A stretch of DNA of 34,073 nt from Oscillospiraceae bacterium (GTDB taxonomy: Bacteria > Bacillota > Clostridia > Oscillospirales > Oscillospiraceae), in the NCBI GenBank assembly GCA_017428565.1, contig JAFRQP010000019.1, positions 1 through 34,073 of the forward strand, read 5' to 3'. The position numbers were made by a program, and so were the translations under genes. The notes under the pieces are model-generated. The model saw nothing but the letters and a program-made list of their open reading frames with translations. It ran no database searches and was not told the DNA's origin. Shown here piece after piece: positions 5,017 to 12,608 of this stretch; positions within the stretch are counted from its first letter, which is position 1; every line of letters starts with the position of its first letter.

Positions 5017-6744
5017 GTGTCGCAAGAAAAAGAACTGACAGGTTATCCGTCAATAGACAAGCCGTGGCTGAAATACTACAGCAAAGAAGCCATCGATGCG
5101 CCGCTTTCAGAGTGTACCATTTACGAATATCTATACGAGAACAACAAGGACTATCCGTCGGATATCGCAATCAATTATCTCGGGCGGAAAATCAGCTATA
5201 AGGAATTATTCGAGAATATCGATAAGACAGCGGCGGCTTTTCTGAAGATCGGCGTAAAGGAAAAAGAGATTGTTACGGTGGCGTTGCCGAGCATTCCGGA
5301 AGCGCTCTACTGCATCTATGCCCTTAACAAAATCGGGGCCGTCTCCAATATGGTCCACCCGCTGGCGGGCAGAGAGGAAACATTGTTTTACTTCAACGAA
5401 GTGCAGAGCCGGATTGCCGTAATCTTCGATGGAGCCTACGCCGCCATTGCGGATGATATTGGAAATAGTTCCGTTGAAAAGGTGATCGTGGCTTCCCCTT
5501 CGGATTCTCTGCCTGTTGCGCTTAGAGTTGCTTATAAGCTAAAAGTCAAAGCGCCTTTTCTTGACGGAAATGTTTTCCAGAGTTGGAAAACCTTTTTTCG
5601 GGAAGGTAAAAATACTCCCGTCAAGGCCGTAAAGAAAGATTGTCACGAAATGGCAATCATTTCCCACACTGGCGGGACTACTGGTGAACCCAAGGGCGTA
5701 ATGTGCTCTGATAAGAGCGTAAATGCCATCATTTGGTCTCTTTTGAAATCGACACAGCACGAACGGCAGCAAAGGTTTCTTGTGCAATTGCCTCCATTTA
5801 TCAACTACAGTCTTGTGAACAGCATGTTGGAACCACTCTCCTGTGGGGTAACGCTTTATCTCATTCCTGATTATAAGCCAGCCAAGATCGGCTATTATCT
5901 AAAGAAATGTAGGCCCAATCACATTAACTCTATCCCTCCTTATGTTGAAGCGATGCTGAAAGCACCTGAAATCAAAACGCTCGATCTTTCTTTCCTAATC
6001 AATCTCAGCGTCGGCGGGGATGGGATGAGTAAAGAGAGCGAAACGCTGATCAATACCCTTTTAGCAGAAAGAGGCTCAAAGACGAGACTTGCTAAAGGAT
6101 ATGGCATGACCGAACTGATTAGTTGCGCTACATTCACCTATGAAGGTAGCAATGCTGTCGGTTGTATCGGAATACCCTTGGTCAAGATCAATTGCAAGAT
6201 CATTGATTCGGATACGAATCAGGAATTGTCATACGGGGAAAGCGGAGAGATTTGCTTTGCTGGAGAGACTCTCATGCTTGGGTATTATCACAATCCTAAA
6301 GCTACAGAAGATCTTATTAAGCTTCATCAGGATGGGTTAAAATGGCTGCATACCGGTGATCTCGGATATATGAACGAGAATGGACAGGTTTTTGTGACTG
6401 GAAGAATCAAACGCATCATCCTGACAAAAGGACGGGATGGGCAGGTGACGAAGCTGTTCCCAGACCGGATCGAAAAGGATATCTATTCGCATCCAGCAGT
6501 GGAACTGTGCTGCGTGGTCGGGGTCCCAGATCAGATGCGCATCAACTATCCGAAAGCATTCGTTGTTGTGAAAGATAAAGGGACAGACAAGAATAGTATC
6601 ACGGAAGAAATTCTGCAAATCTGCCGTGAGAACCTCCCCGGCTATATGGTGCCGGACGAAATCGAGTATCGCGATGATCTGCCCCGGACACCGCGTGGAA
6701 AGATCGACTACCGCGCCTTGGAGGAAACAGCAAAAGAAACGTGA
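5017..6744 (+). CDS. Acyl-adenylate-forming ligase (ANL superfamily, acyl-CoA synthetase-like)
   Basis: 575 residues from the GTG at 5017, preceded by GGAGG nine bases upstream. It carries the ANL motifs in order: the P-loop SHTGGTTGEPKG (about 216-227), GYGMTE (about 361), the GDLGYMN hinge region with downstream GRIKRII (about 447-470), and the C-terminal RTPRGKIDY with the catalytic lysine (about 562). The protein therefore activates a carboxylic acid as acyl-AMP and probably transfers it to CoA or another thiol; the acid cannot be told from the sequence. It is a stand-alone ligase with no carrier protein, thioesterase or condensing enzyme beside it. Lower GC than its neighbours, flanking repeat arrays and a dedicated divergent regulator suggest horizontal acquisition. 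Confidence 0.9.
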   Translation: MSQEKELTGYPSIDKPWLKYYSKEAIDAPLSECTIYEYLYENNKDYPSDIAINYLGRKISYKELFENIDKTAAAFLKIGVKEKEIVTVALPSIPEALYCIYALNKIGAVSNMVHPLAGREETLFYFNEVQSRIAVIFDGAYAAIADDIGNSSVEKVIVASPSDSLPVALRVAYKLKVKAPFLDGNVFQSWKTFFREGKNTPVKAVKKDCHEMAIISHTGGTTGEPKGVMCSDKSVNAIIWSLLKSTQHERQQRFLVQLPPFINYSLVNSMLEPLSCGVTLYLIPDYKPAKIGYYLKKCRPNHINSIPPYVEAMLKAPEIKTLDLSFLINLSVGGDGMSKESETLINTLLAERGSKTRLAKGYGMTELISCATFTYEGSNAVGCIGIPLVKINCKIIDSDTNQELSYGESGEICFAGETLMLGYYHNPKATEDLIKLHQDGLKWLHTGDLGYMNENGQVFVTGRIKRIILTKGRDGQVTKLFPDRIEKDIYSHPAVELCCVVGVPDQMRINYPKAFVVVKDKGTDKNSITEEILQICRENLPGYMVPDEIEYRDDLPRTPRGKIDYRALEETAKET

Positions 6745-6760
6745 CCCCCCCTTGACCATT

Positions 6761-6813
6761 TGCATCCCCCTAAAGTGAAATGCACACCCCTGATCAGGCC
6801 GTGCACCCCCCTA
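6761..6813. repeat. Three-unit array of about 20 bp repeats (transposon-end-like)
   Basis: TGCATCCCCCT, TGCACACCCCT and TGCACCCCCCT start at 6761, 6781 and 6802. C-rich TGCAC repeats of about 20 bp resemble multi-repeat ends of IS21-family elements. It starts just 16 bases after the ligase stop and is unlike the ATCGTTC array at 4617, so the two would come from different elements. Confidence 0.45.
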
Positions 6814-6844
6814 AGCGTTTTTCTATCAAAACGCGATACCTTTT

Positions 6845-7069
6845 CCAAAGACAGAGCAGCCCGTGCAGTGGCCGGGCTGCTCAGGCCGTAGACAAACCCC
6901 GTTTCTGTCATCCTGAGCGAAGCGAAGGATCTCAAAATGTTTGATCTTTGGTCAGAAAATGAGATTCTTCGTCACTTCGTTCCTCAGAATGACAGTGTCT
7001 GCCCTCTCGTTACAGACTTTGTCGACAGCTTGAGCAGCCCGGCCAAAGGCCGGGCTGCTCTGTCTTTGG
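6845..7069. mobile_element. MITE-like composite repeat, copy 2, with 19-bp terminal inverted repeats
   Basis: The ends are CCAAAGACAGAGCAGCCCG (6845-6863) and its exact reverse complement (7051-7069). Each end is itself part of a hairpin (6854-6882 and 7032-7060, stems GAGCAGCCCG and GAGCAGCCCGGCC). The 89-bp core (6906-6994) is copy 1's core in inverted orientation. Outside the core, TTGTC-N-AC and a CAGCC/GGCTG stem are conserved between copies, while stem interiors differ yet stay paired. I see no target-site duplication and no ORF. Confidence 0.75.
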
Positions 7070-7150
7070 CGAAATGAGGGGCAGGATTCGAAAGCTGTCC
7101 GCAGGCCACAAAGGCGGCGAACATCGTCCGGAGCAAACACTGGGCGATCC
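7070..7150. repeat. Second copy of the inverted T-arm element, decayed
   Basis: AAATGAGGGGCAGGATTCGAA here matches 4285-4305 closely. After it, TGTCCGCA (7097-7104) and GCAAACACTGG (7133-7143) correspond to the same words at 4309-4316 and 4346-4356. The downstream direct T-arm copy is absent and no tRNA is adjacent. It directly abuts composite repeat copy 2. Confidence 0.5.
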
Positions 7151-7179
7151 TTTTTTGCAAGGAGCGGCCCTGATATGTA

Positions 7180-7208
7180 TTGCTCAATATGGTTGCGCAT
7201 GATACAAT
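7180..7208 (+). promoter_or_regulatory. Promoter of the ferritin-like protein gene
   Basis: TTGCTC (7180-7185) and TACAAT (7203-7208) with a 17-base spacer, about 35 bases before the ATG. Confidence 0.65.
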
Positions 7209-7241
7209 TATGGCACCACACGCTGAGAGGGGCCGATATTC

Positions 7242-7634
7242 ATGTCCAAAACATTGACGAAGAAGCAGATGGAAGAATGCCTGACTGCACAGCAGGGCGA
7301 GCTGGACGCGGTCTATCTGTATGAAAAGCTCGCAAAGAGGGTCAAGGATGAAGCAGATAAAATTGCCTTTACCAGACTGGCGGGCGATGAGGCGAGGCAT
7401 GCGGAAGTATTTAGAAAGTATACGAACAAGGAGCTGAAGCCGAAGATTACCAAGGGCCTTGTTGTTCCGCTCATGTACAGCGTTCTTGGAAAGAAAAAAG
7501 TGTATCCTGTTATTGCAAAGGCGGAGTATGATGCGGCTGATAAGTACAAGCATCTCCTTTCTGACTTTCCGGAGGTTAAGGCCGTAATGAATGACGAAGT
7601 ACACCACGGAGACGCAGTTAAGGGTTTGCTGTAA
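7242..7634 (+). CDS. Rubrerythrin-like ferritin-fold diiron protein
   Basis: 130 residues, one ferritin-like four-helix domain and no rubredoxin domain. The candidate diiron ligands are all present: Glu20 in QQGELDAVYLYEKLA, Glu50 and His53 in DEARHAEVF, Glu95 in KAEYDAADKY, and Glu119 and His122 in NDEVHHGD. A hydrophobic stretch (about 72-82) sits between the two helical pairs. Proteins of this kind reduce peroxide or handle iron in anaerobes. The ATG follows GAGAGGGG. It is a single-gene unit with its own promoter and terminator. Its composition is AT-richer than the neighbouring CDF gene, closer to that of the ligase region. Exact activity is not determined by sequence. Confidence 0.85.
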   Translation: MSKTLTKKQMEECLTAQQGELDAVYLYEKLAKRVKDEADKIAFTRLAGDEARHAEVFRKYTNKELKPKITKGLVVPLMYSVLGKKKVYPVIAKAEYDAADKYKHLLSDFPEVKAVMNDEVHHGDAVKGLL

Positions 7635-7667
7635 ACCTTTCTGCCATGGCAACAGAATGATTTTTGC

Positions 7668-7694
7668 CGGAGCCGGGAAACCGGCTCCGTTTTT
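7668..7694 (+). terminator. Intrinsic terminator of the ferritin-like gene
   Basis: CGGAGCCGG (7668-7676), loop GAAA, CCGGCTCCG (7681-7689), then TTTTT. Confidence 0.9.
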
Positions 7695-7740
7695 ATGGGG
7701 CCTCTTCTCTTCTCCCCGCGGCTGCCGGCGCAGCTTTGGC

Positions 7741-7769
7741 TTGTGATCGGCGGGGAACTGTGCTATATT
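7741..7769 (+). promoter_or_regulatory. Promoter of the cation diffusion facilitator gene
   Basis: TTGTGA (7741-7746) and TATATT (7764-7769) with a 17-base spacer. The spacer TCGGCGGGGAACTGTGC is almost the same as that of the murT promoter. Confidence 0.7.
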
Positions 7770-7821
7770 GTAGCCGGAATGATATGGAAAATGTCATACT
7801 TCATATGCACAGGAGGATCCT

Positions 7822-8973
7822 ATGGCTGCCATCCGGATAGAAGAGACGGCGGGAGCGCAGAACGCCGCCCGCGAAAAAACCATTGTCAAAACCAGCGTGA
7901 TCGGGATCATCGCCAATGTGTTCCTGGCCGGCTTTAAGGCGGTGATCGGCCTGATGACCAACTCCATCGCCATCGTGCTGGACGCGGTCAACAACATTTC
8001 CGACGCGGGAAGCTCCCTCATCACCATCGTGGGGACCAAGCTTGCCGGAAAAGAGCCGGACAAAAAGCACCCCTTCGGCTACGGGAGGATCGAGTATCTC
8101 AGCGCCATGATCATCTCCGTCATCGTGCTGTACGCCGGCCTGACCTCTTTTGTGGAGTCCGTCAAGCAGATCATCCACCCGGAAACGCCGGACTACAACA
8201 CCGTCTCCCTGGTGATCGTGGCCGTCGCCGTGGTGGTGAAGATCCTGCTGGGCCGCTATGTCAAGCGCGTGGGGCTCCGGGTGCATTCGGATTCCCTTGT
8301 CAACTCCGGGGAGGACGCCACCCTGGATTCGGTCATCTCCGCCTCCACCCTGGCGGCGGCGGGGATCTTCCTGCTCTTCGGCCTCTCGCTGGAGGCCTGG
8401 CTGGGCGCGGTCATCTCCCTGGTGATCATCAAGTCCGGCATTGAGATGCTGCGCGACACCATCTCCCAGATCCTGGGGGAGAGCAACGACAAGGAGCTGG
8501 CCAGAGAGATCCGCAAAACCGTCATGGGCTTTCCGGGGGTGCAGGGCGCCTACGATCTGGTTCTGAACAATTACGGGCCCGACACCTGGAACGGCTCCAT
8601 CCACATCGAGGTCCCGGACACCTACTCGGCCGATCAGCTGGATCAGATGCTTCGGGAGATCCAGATGAAGGTGTACGGCGAGCATCACGTGGTCCTCACG
8701 GCCATCGGCGTGTACTCGGTGAACACCAGGGACGAGGAGGTCATCCAAACCAAGCGGCAGGTGGAGGAGATCGTCTTTGCCCACCAGTATGTGCGGCAGA
8801 TGCACGGCTTTTACCTGACGAAGGAGCAGAAGAAGATCCGCTTCGATATCGTGGTCAGCTTCGACGCCAAGGACCGCAGAGCAGTGTACCGGGAGGTCCT
8901 GGCGGACGTGCAGAAGGCCTTCCCGGACTATGAGCTGCAGGTGGCGATGGACACGGATTTTGCCGAGGAATGA
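7822..8973 (+). CDS. Cation diffusion facilitator (CDF) family efflux transporter
   Basis: 383 residues; the start ATG follows AGGAGG. The membrane domain (about residues 20-215) contains the family motif in TM2, DAVNNISD (Asp54, Asp61), and the TM5 counterpart around NSGEDATLDSV, which supply the transported-metal site. Two successive cytoplasmic ferredoxin-like modules follow (about 220-300 and 310-380), the second ending DYELQVAMDTD; most CDF proteins have only one. Substrates of the family are Zn, Mn, Fe, Co or Ni in exchange for protons. The exact ion cannot be read from the sequence, although the Asn/Asp-rich sites lacking the His of Zn-type transporters lean towards Mn or Fe. It is monocistronic and followed by nfnAB from a separate promoter. 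Confidence 0.9.
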   Translation: MAAIRIEETAGAQNAAREKTIVKTSVIGIIANVFLAGFKAVIGLMTNSIAIVLDAVNNISDAGSSLITIVGTKLAGKEPDKKHPFGYGRIEYLSAMIISVIVLYAGLTSFVESVKQIIHPETPDYNTVSLVIVAVAVVVKILLGRYVKRVGLRVHSDSLVNSGEDATLDSVISASTLAAAGIFLLFGLSLEAWLGAVISLVIIKSGIEMLRDTISQILGESNDKELAREIRKTVMGFPGVQGAYDLVLNNYGPDTWNGSIHIEVPDTYSADQLDQMLREIQMKVYGEHHVVLTAIGVYSVNTRDEEVIQTKRQVEEIVFAHQYVRQMHGFYLTKEQKKIRFDIVVSFDAKDRRAVYREVLADVQKAFPDYELQVAMDTDFAEE

Positions 8974-9038
8974 GAGCCCGCCCCGGCTTTCGCCGGGAGG
9001 CGCGGCCTTGGAAAAACGGAAAAAATGCCGGATTCGGT

Positions 9039-9067
9039 TTGACATTATTTCGACAATAGAGTAAAAT
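9039..9067 (+). promoter_or_regulatory. Promoter of nfnAB with a flanking inverted repeat
   Basis: TTGACA (9039-9044) is a perfect -35, with TAAAAT (9062-9067) after 17 bases. TTCGACAA (9049-9056) and TTGTCGAA (9073-9080) form a perfect 8-bp inverted repeat bracketing the -10 box, a likely repressor site. It does not match the Rex consensus TTGTGAA-N6-TTCACAA. Confidence 0.8.
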
Positions 9068-9131
9068 GATACTTGTCGAAGGGCGGCTTGCGCCCGAAGA
9101 CCGAAGAATCTTTAGTGCATAGAGGTGTGAG

Positions 9132-9998
9132 ATGTACAAAGTAGTAACCAAGCGTTTTCTGAACGACGCGAAGACGATCTGCCTCTTTGAGATCGAGGCG
9201 CCCTTCATCGCGCGTCACGCCCTGGCCGGTCAGTTCGTGATCTTCCGCCTGGACGAGCAGGGCGAGCGCGTGCCCGTGTCCGTCGCCGGCTACGACCGGC
9301 AGAAAGGCACCGTTACCGTGATGGTGCAGGCCGCCGGCCGCACCACCAGAATGCTGCACACCGTGGAGCAGGGAGACTTTATTTCCGACATCGCCGGCCC
9401 TCTGGGCAAGGCCACCGAGATGGAAGGCCTGAAGAAGGTCTGCGTGGTGGGCGGCGGCGTGGGCTGCGCCATCGCTTACCCCATCGCCAAGGAAATGCAT
9501 GAGCTGGGCATCGAGGTCACCTTCATTGCCGGCTTCCGCAGCGCGGACATCGTGATCCTGAAGGACGAGCTGAAGGCCGTTTCCGACAAGCTGATCATGT
9601 GCACTGACGACGGGACCTACGGCCGCAAGGGCTTCACCACCGCCTTCCTCAAGCAGGAGATCGAGGCCAACATCGCCTGGGGCCGTCCCCAGTTCGACCG
9701 GGTCATCGCCATCGGGCCGGATATCATGATGAAGTTCCTGGCCGACGTGACCCGCCCCTACGGCATCAGCACCATTATCTCTCTGGACCCCATCATGGTG
9801 GACGGCACCGGCATGTGCGGCTGCTGCCGCGTGATCGTGGGCGGCGAGACCAAGTTCGCCTGCGTGGACGGGCCGGACTTCGACGCGCACCTGGTGGATT
9901 TCGATTCGCTCATCAAGCGCGCCGCCTTCTATAAGGACGAGCAGGACGAGGCTGCCAAACACATCTGCCGCATGACGGGAGGGAAGAGAAATGGATGA
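9132..9998 (+). CDS. nfnA: NfnAB small subunit: FAD/NAD-binding oxidoreductase
   Basis: 288 residues. A ferredoxin-reductase-like fold: an FAD-binding beta-barrel (about 1-95), then an NAD(H)-binding domain starting at VVGGGVGCAIAYP (about 101-113), and a C-terminal [2Fe-2S] cluster site with Cys residues in GTGMCGCCRV (about 228-233) and FACVDG (about 244). This is the alpha subunit of NADH-dependent reduced ferredoxin:NADP+ oxidoreductase, which bifurcates electrons from NADPH to NAD+ and ferredoxin or runs in reverse. The same fold is annotated as sulfide dehydrogenase SudB or dihydroorotate dehydrogenase electron-transfer subunit, but the partner gene overlapping by eight bases settles it. 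The ATG follows GAGGTG. Confidence 0.9.
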   Translation: MYKVVTKRFLNDAKTICLFEIEAPFIARHALAGQFVIFRLDEQGERVPVSVAGYDRQKGTVTVMVQAAGRTTRMLHTVEQGDFISDIAGPLGKATEMEGLKKVCVVGGGVGCAIAYPIAKEMHELGIEVTFIAGFRSADIVILKDELKAVSDKLIMCTDDGTYGRKGFTTAFLKQEIEANIAWGRPQFDRVIAIGPDIMMKFLADVTRPYGISTIISLDPIMVDGTGMCGCCRVIVGGETKFACVDGPDFDAHLVDFDSLIKRAAFYKDEQDEAAKHICRMTGGKRNG

Positions 9999-11616
9999 AA
10001 AGAACGTGAAGACCGAAGCGGTCACCAACGAGGAGAAAAAAGAGGTGAAAAAGGCCGCCGTCGCGGAGGCCTCCGTCGCCAAGGACGAAGCCAGACTCGT
10101 GGAGGAAATGATCGGCATCGACGAAAACGGCAACATCGACGTGTCGAAGCTGATGCAGCGCCTGCCCGATCTGAAGCGGATCCTGACCAACGTCATCGTC
10201 AAGGAAAAGCTGCTCAAGCACCCCATGCCGGAGCAGGATCCCGAGGTCCGTTCCACGAACTTTGACGAGGTGGCGCTGGGCTACAGCCCGGAGGTCGCCA
10301 TCGCCGAGGCCAAGCGCTGCCTCAACTGCAAGAACCCCATGTGCCGCGCCGGCTGCCCCGTCTCCGTGCGCATTCCCGAGTTCATTGCCAAGGTGGCCCA
10401 GGGCGACTTTGACGCCGCCTATGAGATCATCACCTCCACCAACGCCCTGCCCGCCGTCTGCGGCCGCGTCTGCCCCCAGGAGCGGCAGTGCGAGAACCGC
10501 TGCGTCCGCGGCGTCAAGGGCGAGAGCGTGGCCATCGGCCGTCTGGAGCGCTTTGTGGCCGACTACCACATGGCCAAGAAGGACAAGCCCGCCCCCATCG
10601 TGCCCGAATCCAACGGCCACAAGGTAGCCGTCATCGGCTCCGGCCCGGCCGGCCTGACCTGCGCCGGCGACCTGCGCAAGATGGGCTACGACGTGACCGT
10701 CTTCGAGGCCTTCCACAAGTCCGGCGGCGTGCTGGTCTACGGCATCCCCCAGTTCCGTCTGCCCAAGGAGATCGTGGCCGAGGAGATCAAGACCCTGGAG
10801 GCCATCGGCGTCAAGATCGTCAACAACGTCATCGTCGGCAAGTCCATCACCATCGACGAGCTCTTTGAGGAGGGCTACGAGGCCGTGTTCATCGGCTCCG
10901 GCGCCGGCCTGCCCCAGTTCCTGCATATCCCCGGCGAGAACCTGATGGGCGTCTACTCCGCCAACGAGCTGCTGACCCGCACCAACCTGATGAAGGCCTA
11001 CCGGGACGACTACGACACCCCCATCAAGCGCTTCCACAAGGTGGCCGTGGTCGGCGCCGGCAACGTGGCCATGGACGCGGCCCGGGTGGCCAAGCGTCTG
11101 GGCGCCAGCGAGGTGCACATCGTCTACCGCCGCAGCCGCAACGAGCTGCCCGCCCGCCAGGAGGAGGTCGAGCACGCCGAGGCCGAGGGCATCGAGTTCA
11201 ATCTGCTGAATAACCCCAGCGCCATCCTGGGCGACGAGAACGGCCACGTCATCGGCCTGGAATGCGTCCGCCAGGAGCTGGGCGAGCCCGACGAGAAGGG
11301 CCGCCGCTCTCCCAGACCGGTGGAGGGCTCCAAGTGGGTCCTGGACGTGGACACCGTCATCATCGCCATCGGCACCAGCCCCAACCCGCTGATCCGCTCC
11401 ACCACCCCGGGTCTGACCACCACCCGTAAGGGCGGCATCGACGCGGACGAGATGGCCCACACCGAGAAGGTGGCCGTCTTCGCCGGCGGCGACGCGGTCA
11501 CCGGCTCCGCCACGGTCATCATGGCCATGGGCGCCGGCAAGAACGCCGCCTACTGGATCGACGAGTATATCCGCCGCATCAACGGCTATCCGCCTCCCCC
11601 GGCTCCGGAGGAGTAA
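9991..11616 (+). CDS. nfnB: NfnAB large subunit: GltA-like NADPH-dependent flavoprotein
   Basis: 541 residues, about 75 longer than usual because of a charged Lys/Glu/Ala-rich N-terminal extension before the conserved part. Two [4Fe-4S] clusters are held by CLNCKNPMCRAGCP (Cys110, 113, 118, 122) and CGRVCPQERQCENRC (about 157-171). An FAD Rossmann motif follows at GSGPAGL (about 216), the NADPH-binding motif at GAGNVAMDAAR (about 356), and the C-terminal FAD loop at FAGGDAVTGSATV. The domain order is that of the small subunit of glutamate synthase, but no large glutamate synthase subunit is nearby, and pairing with the overlapping nfnA identifies the bifurcating complex. Cytoplasmic; supplies NADPH or reduced ferredoxin in fermentation. 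Confidence 0.92.
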   Translation: MDEKNVKTEAVTNEEKKEVKKAAVAEASVAKDEARLVEEMIGIDENGNIDVSKLMQRLPDLKRILTNVIVKEKLLKHPMPEQDPEVRSTNFDEVALGYSPEVAIAEAKRCLNCKNPMCRAGCPVSVRIPEFIAKVAQGDFDAAYEIITSTNALPAVCGRVCPQERQCENRCVRGVKGESVAIGRLERFVADYHMAKKDKPAPIVPESNGHKVAVIGSGPAGLTCAGDLRKMGYDVTVFEAFHKSGGVLVYGIPQFRLPKEIVAEEIKTLEAIGVKIVNNVIVGKSITIDELFEEGYEAVFIGSGAGLPQFLHIPGENLMGVYSANELLTRTNLMKAYRDDYDTPIKRFHKVAVVGAGNVAMDAARVAKRLGASEVHIVYRRSRNELPARQEEVEHAEAEGIEFNLLNNPSAILGDENGHVIGLECVRQELGEPDEKGRRSPRPVEGSKWVLDVDTVIIAIGTSPNPLIRSTTPGLTTTRKGGIDADEMAHTEKVAVFAGGDAVTGSATVIMAMGAGKNAAYWIDEYIRRINGYPPPPAPEE

Positions 11617-11630
11617 AACCGAAGAAATCC

Positions 11631-11664
11631 AAAAATGACGTTCCCGAAAGGGAACGTCATTTTT
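11631..11664. terminator. Bidirectional terminator between nfnB and the SleB-like gene
   Basis: AAAAATGACGTTCCC (11631-11645), loop GAAA, GGGAACGTCATTTTT (11650-11664): a perfect 15-bp stem with an A-run on one side and a T-run on the other. It serves the two convergent genes and overlaps the last codons of the hydrolase. Confidence 0.9.
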
Positions 11665-12283
11665 GGCGTAATAGCAGAGCCTCGATCTGCTCGGAGATCC
11701 GGGCGGGCTCCGGCGGTGCGTAGAGCTCCGGGTAGCGGCTCTCGCAGAAATAGATGCTGCCGTAGTGCAGATCCCGGAAGATGGAGTGGACCCGGCCCTG
11801 GACGGCGTGACCGGCAAACACCACCTGGGGCTCCAGCCGCCGCTCCCCCAGCAGCAGGCGCAGCGCAGCCTCCGCGCAGGGACGGCTGGGCAGCAGGGCG
11901 CAGCGAAAGTCGTAAGTATCCGTGCCTTCGTACTGGCCCTCCTGGTAGATCACCTCCTCCAGGGTGTCGGGAAATTCCGGCGAGGCCACCCGGTTCAGGA
12001 CTACCTCGCCCACCCCCAGGCGCAGCTCCTCCGTGAGCCAGGCGCTGCCCGCCTCCCAGGTGATGAGCTTGGCGAGCAGGAAGAGCTGGTCGTAATCCAG
12101 CCGGGGCCGGCTCTCGTCCGCGTTCCAGCCCTCCGCTGCGGCCAGACCCGCCTCCCGGTCTCCGGTCACCGCCGCCTCCAGCAGCAGCTCCAGCCAGTCC
12201 GGCTCCGGCTCCTCCGCCCGGGCGCCGGTGCCGCCGAAAAGCCACATCAGCAGCACCCCCAGGACCAAAAAACAGCGTTTCAT
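11657..12283 (-). CDS. SleB/CwlJ-like cell wall hydrolase, secreted
   Basis: 208 residues from the ATG at 12283, which follows AAGGAGGTG; the TTG one codon upstream is less likely. A signal peptide (about 1-23, ending GTGARA) is followed by an Asp/Glu-rich helical stretch and the Hydrolase_2 catalytic domain (about 65-200). The catalytic glutamate is Glu77 in KLITWEAGS, with the family motifs GEVVLNRV (about 92-99) and the FAGHAVQGRV/SIYF segments. In sporeformers SleB and CwlJ are lytic transglycosylase-type enzymes that open the spore cortex; shorter relatives act on vegetative walls, and this one lacks the peptidoglycan-binding domain of SleB. The 5' end of a second, lost copy remains at 12651-12780. 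Confidence 0.88.
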   Translation of the reverse strand: MKRCFLVLGVLLMWLFGGTGARAEEPEPDWLELLLEAAVTGDREAGLAAAEGWNADESRPRLDYDQLFLLAKLITWEAGSAWLTEELRLGVGEVVLNRVASPEFPDTLEEVIYQEGQYEGTDTYDFRCALLPSRPCAEAALRLLLGERRLEPQVVFAGHAVQGRVHSIFRDLHYGSIYFCESRYPELYAPPEPARISEQIEALLLRQK

Positions 12284-12377
12284 CAAAAATGCACCTCCTT
12301 CTGCGCTCAGTATACGCAGAGGGAGGTGCGTTTTTTGTCACAACGCGCCGGGAAATGAGAAGAAACGGCGCGGCGGA

Positions 12378-12509
12378 TCAGTCGGTGTATACGATGGTGG
12401 CCGGGATGCTGCCGTCGTCCCCGGCCTGACGGGCCAGGCCCAGTCCGCAGACGAACAGCGCCAGCAGCACCAGCACGATCCCGGTGACGATCAGACGCTT
12501 TTCACGCAT
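12378..12509 (-). CDS. 43-residue single-pass membrane protein
   Basis: ATG at 12509 preceded by GGAGGCGAAGGAGCG; stop at 12378-12380. The protein starts MREKRLIVTGIVLVLLALFV: a short basic N-terminus, one hydrophobic helix (about residues 6-26), then a short Asp/Gly-containing tail ending IVYTD. This follows the positive-inside pattern, with the tail outside. The clear ribosome site, the well-formed membrane segment and its place between the minus-strand genes support a real small gene. I know of no function. It lies about 95 bases upstream of the SleB-like hydrolase on the same strand, so co-expression is possible. Confidence 0.7.
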   Translation of the reverse strand: MREKRLIVTGIVLVLLALFVCGLGLARQAGDDGSIPATIVYTD

Positions 12510-12608
12510 CGCTCCTTCGCCTCCTCTCAAAAACCCTTTCACTCTAGAAAACGCGCTTTCGGGGCGAAGGGTTTCACCGGGAGAGAAAAATCGGAGAGAT
12601 GCACAAAA

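Noticed and set aside
9991-11616. Glutamate synthase small subunit
   Set aside because: No glutamate synthase large subunit is present and the overlapping nfnA partner gives the better assignment.
9913-11817. A 634-codon open frame antisense to nfnB
   Set aside because: It mirrors nfnB in the opposite strand, is a Gly/Asp/His/Leu-rich artefact of high-GC codon use and has no ribosome site.
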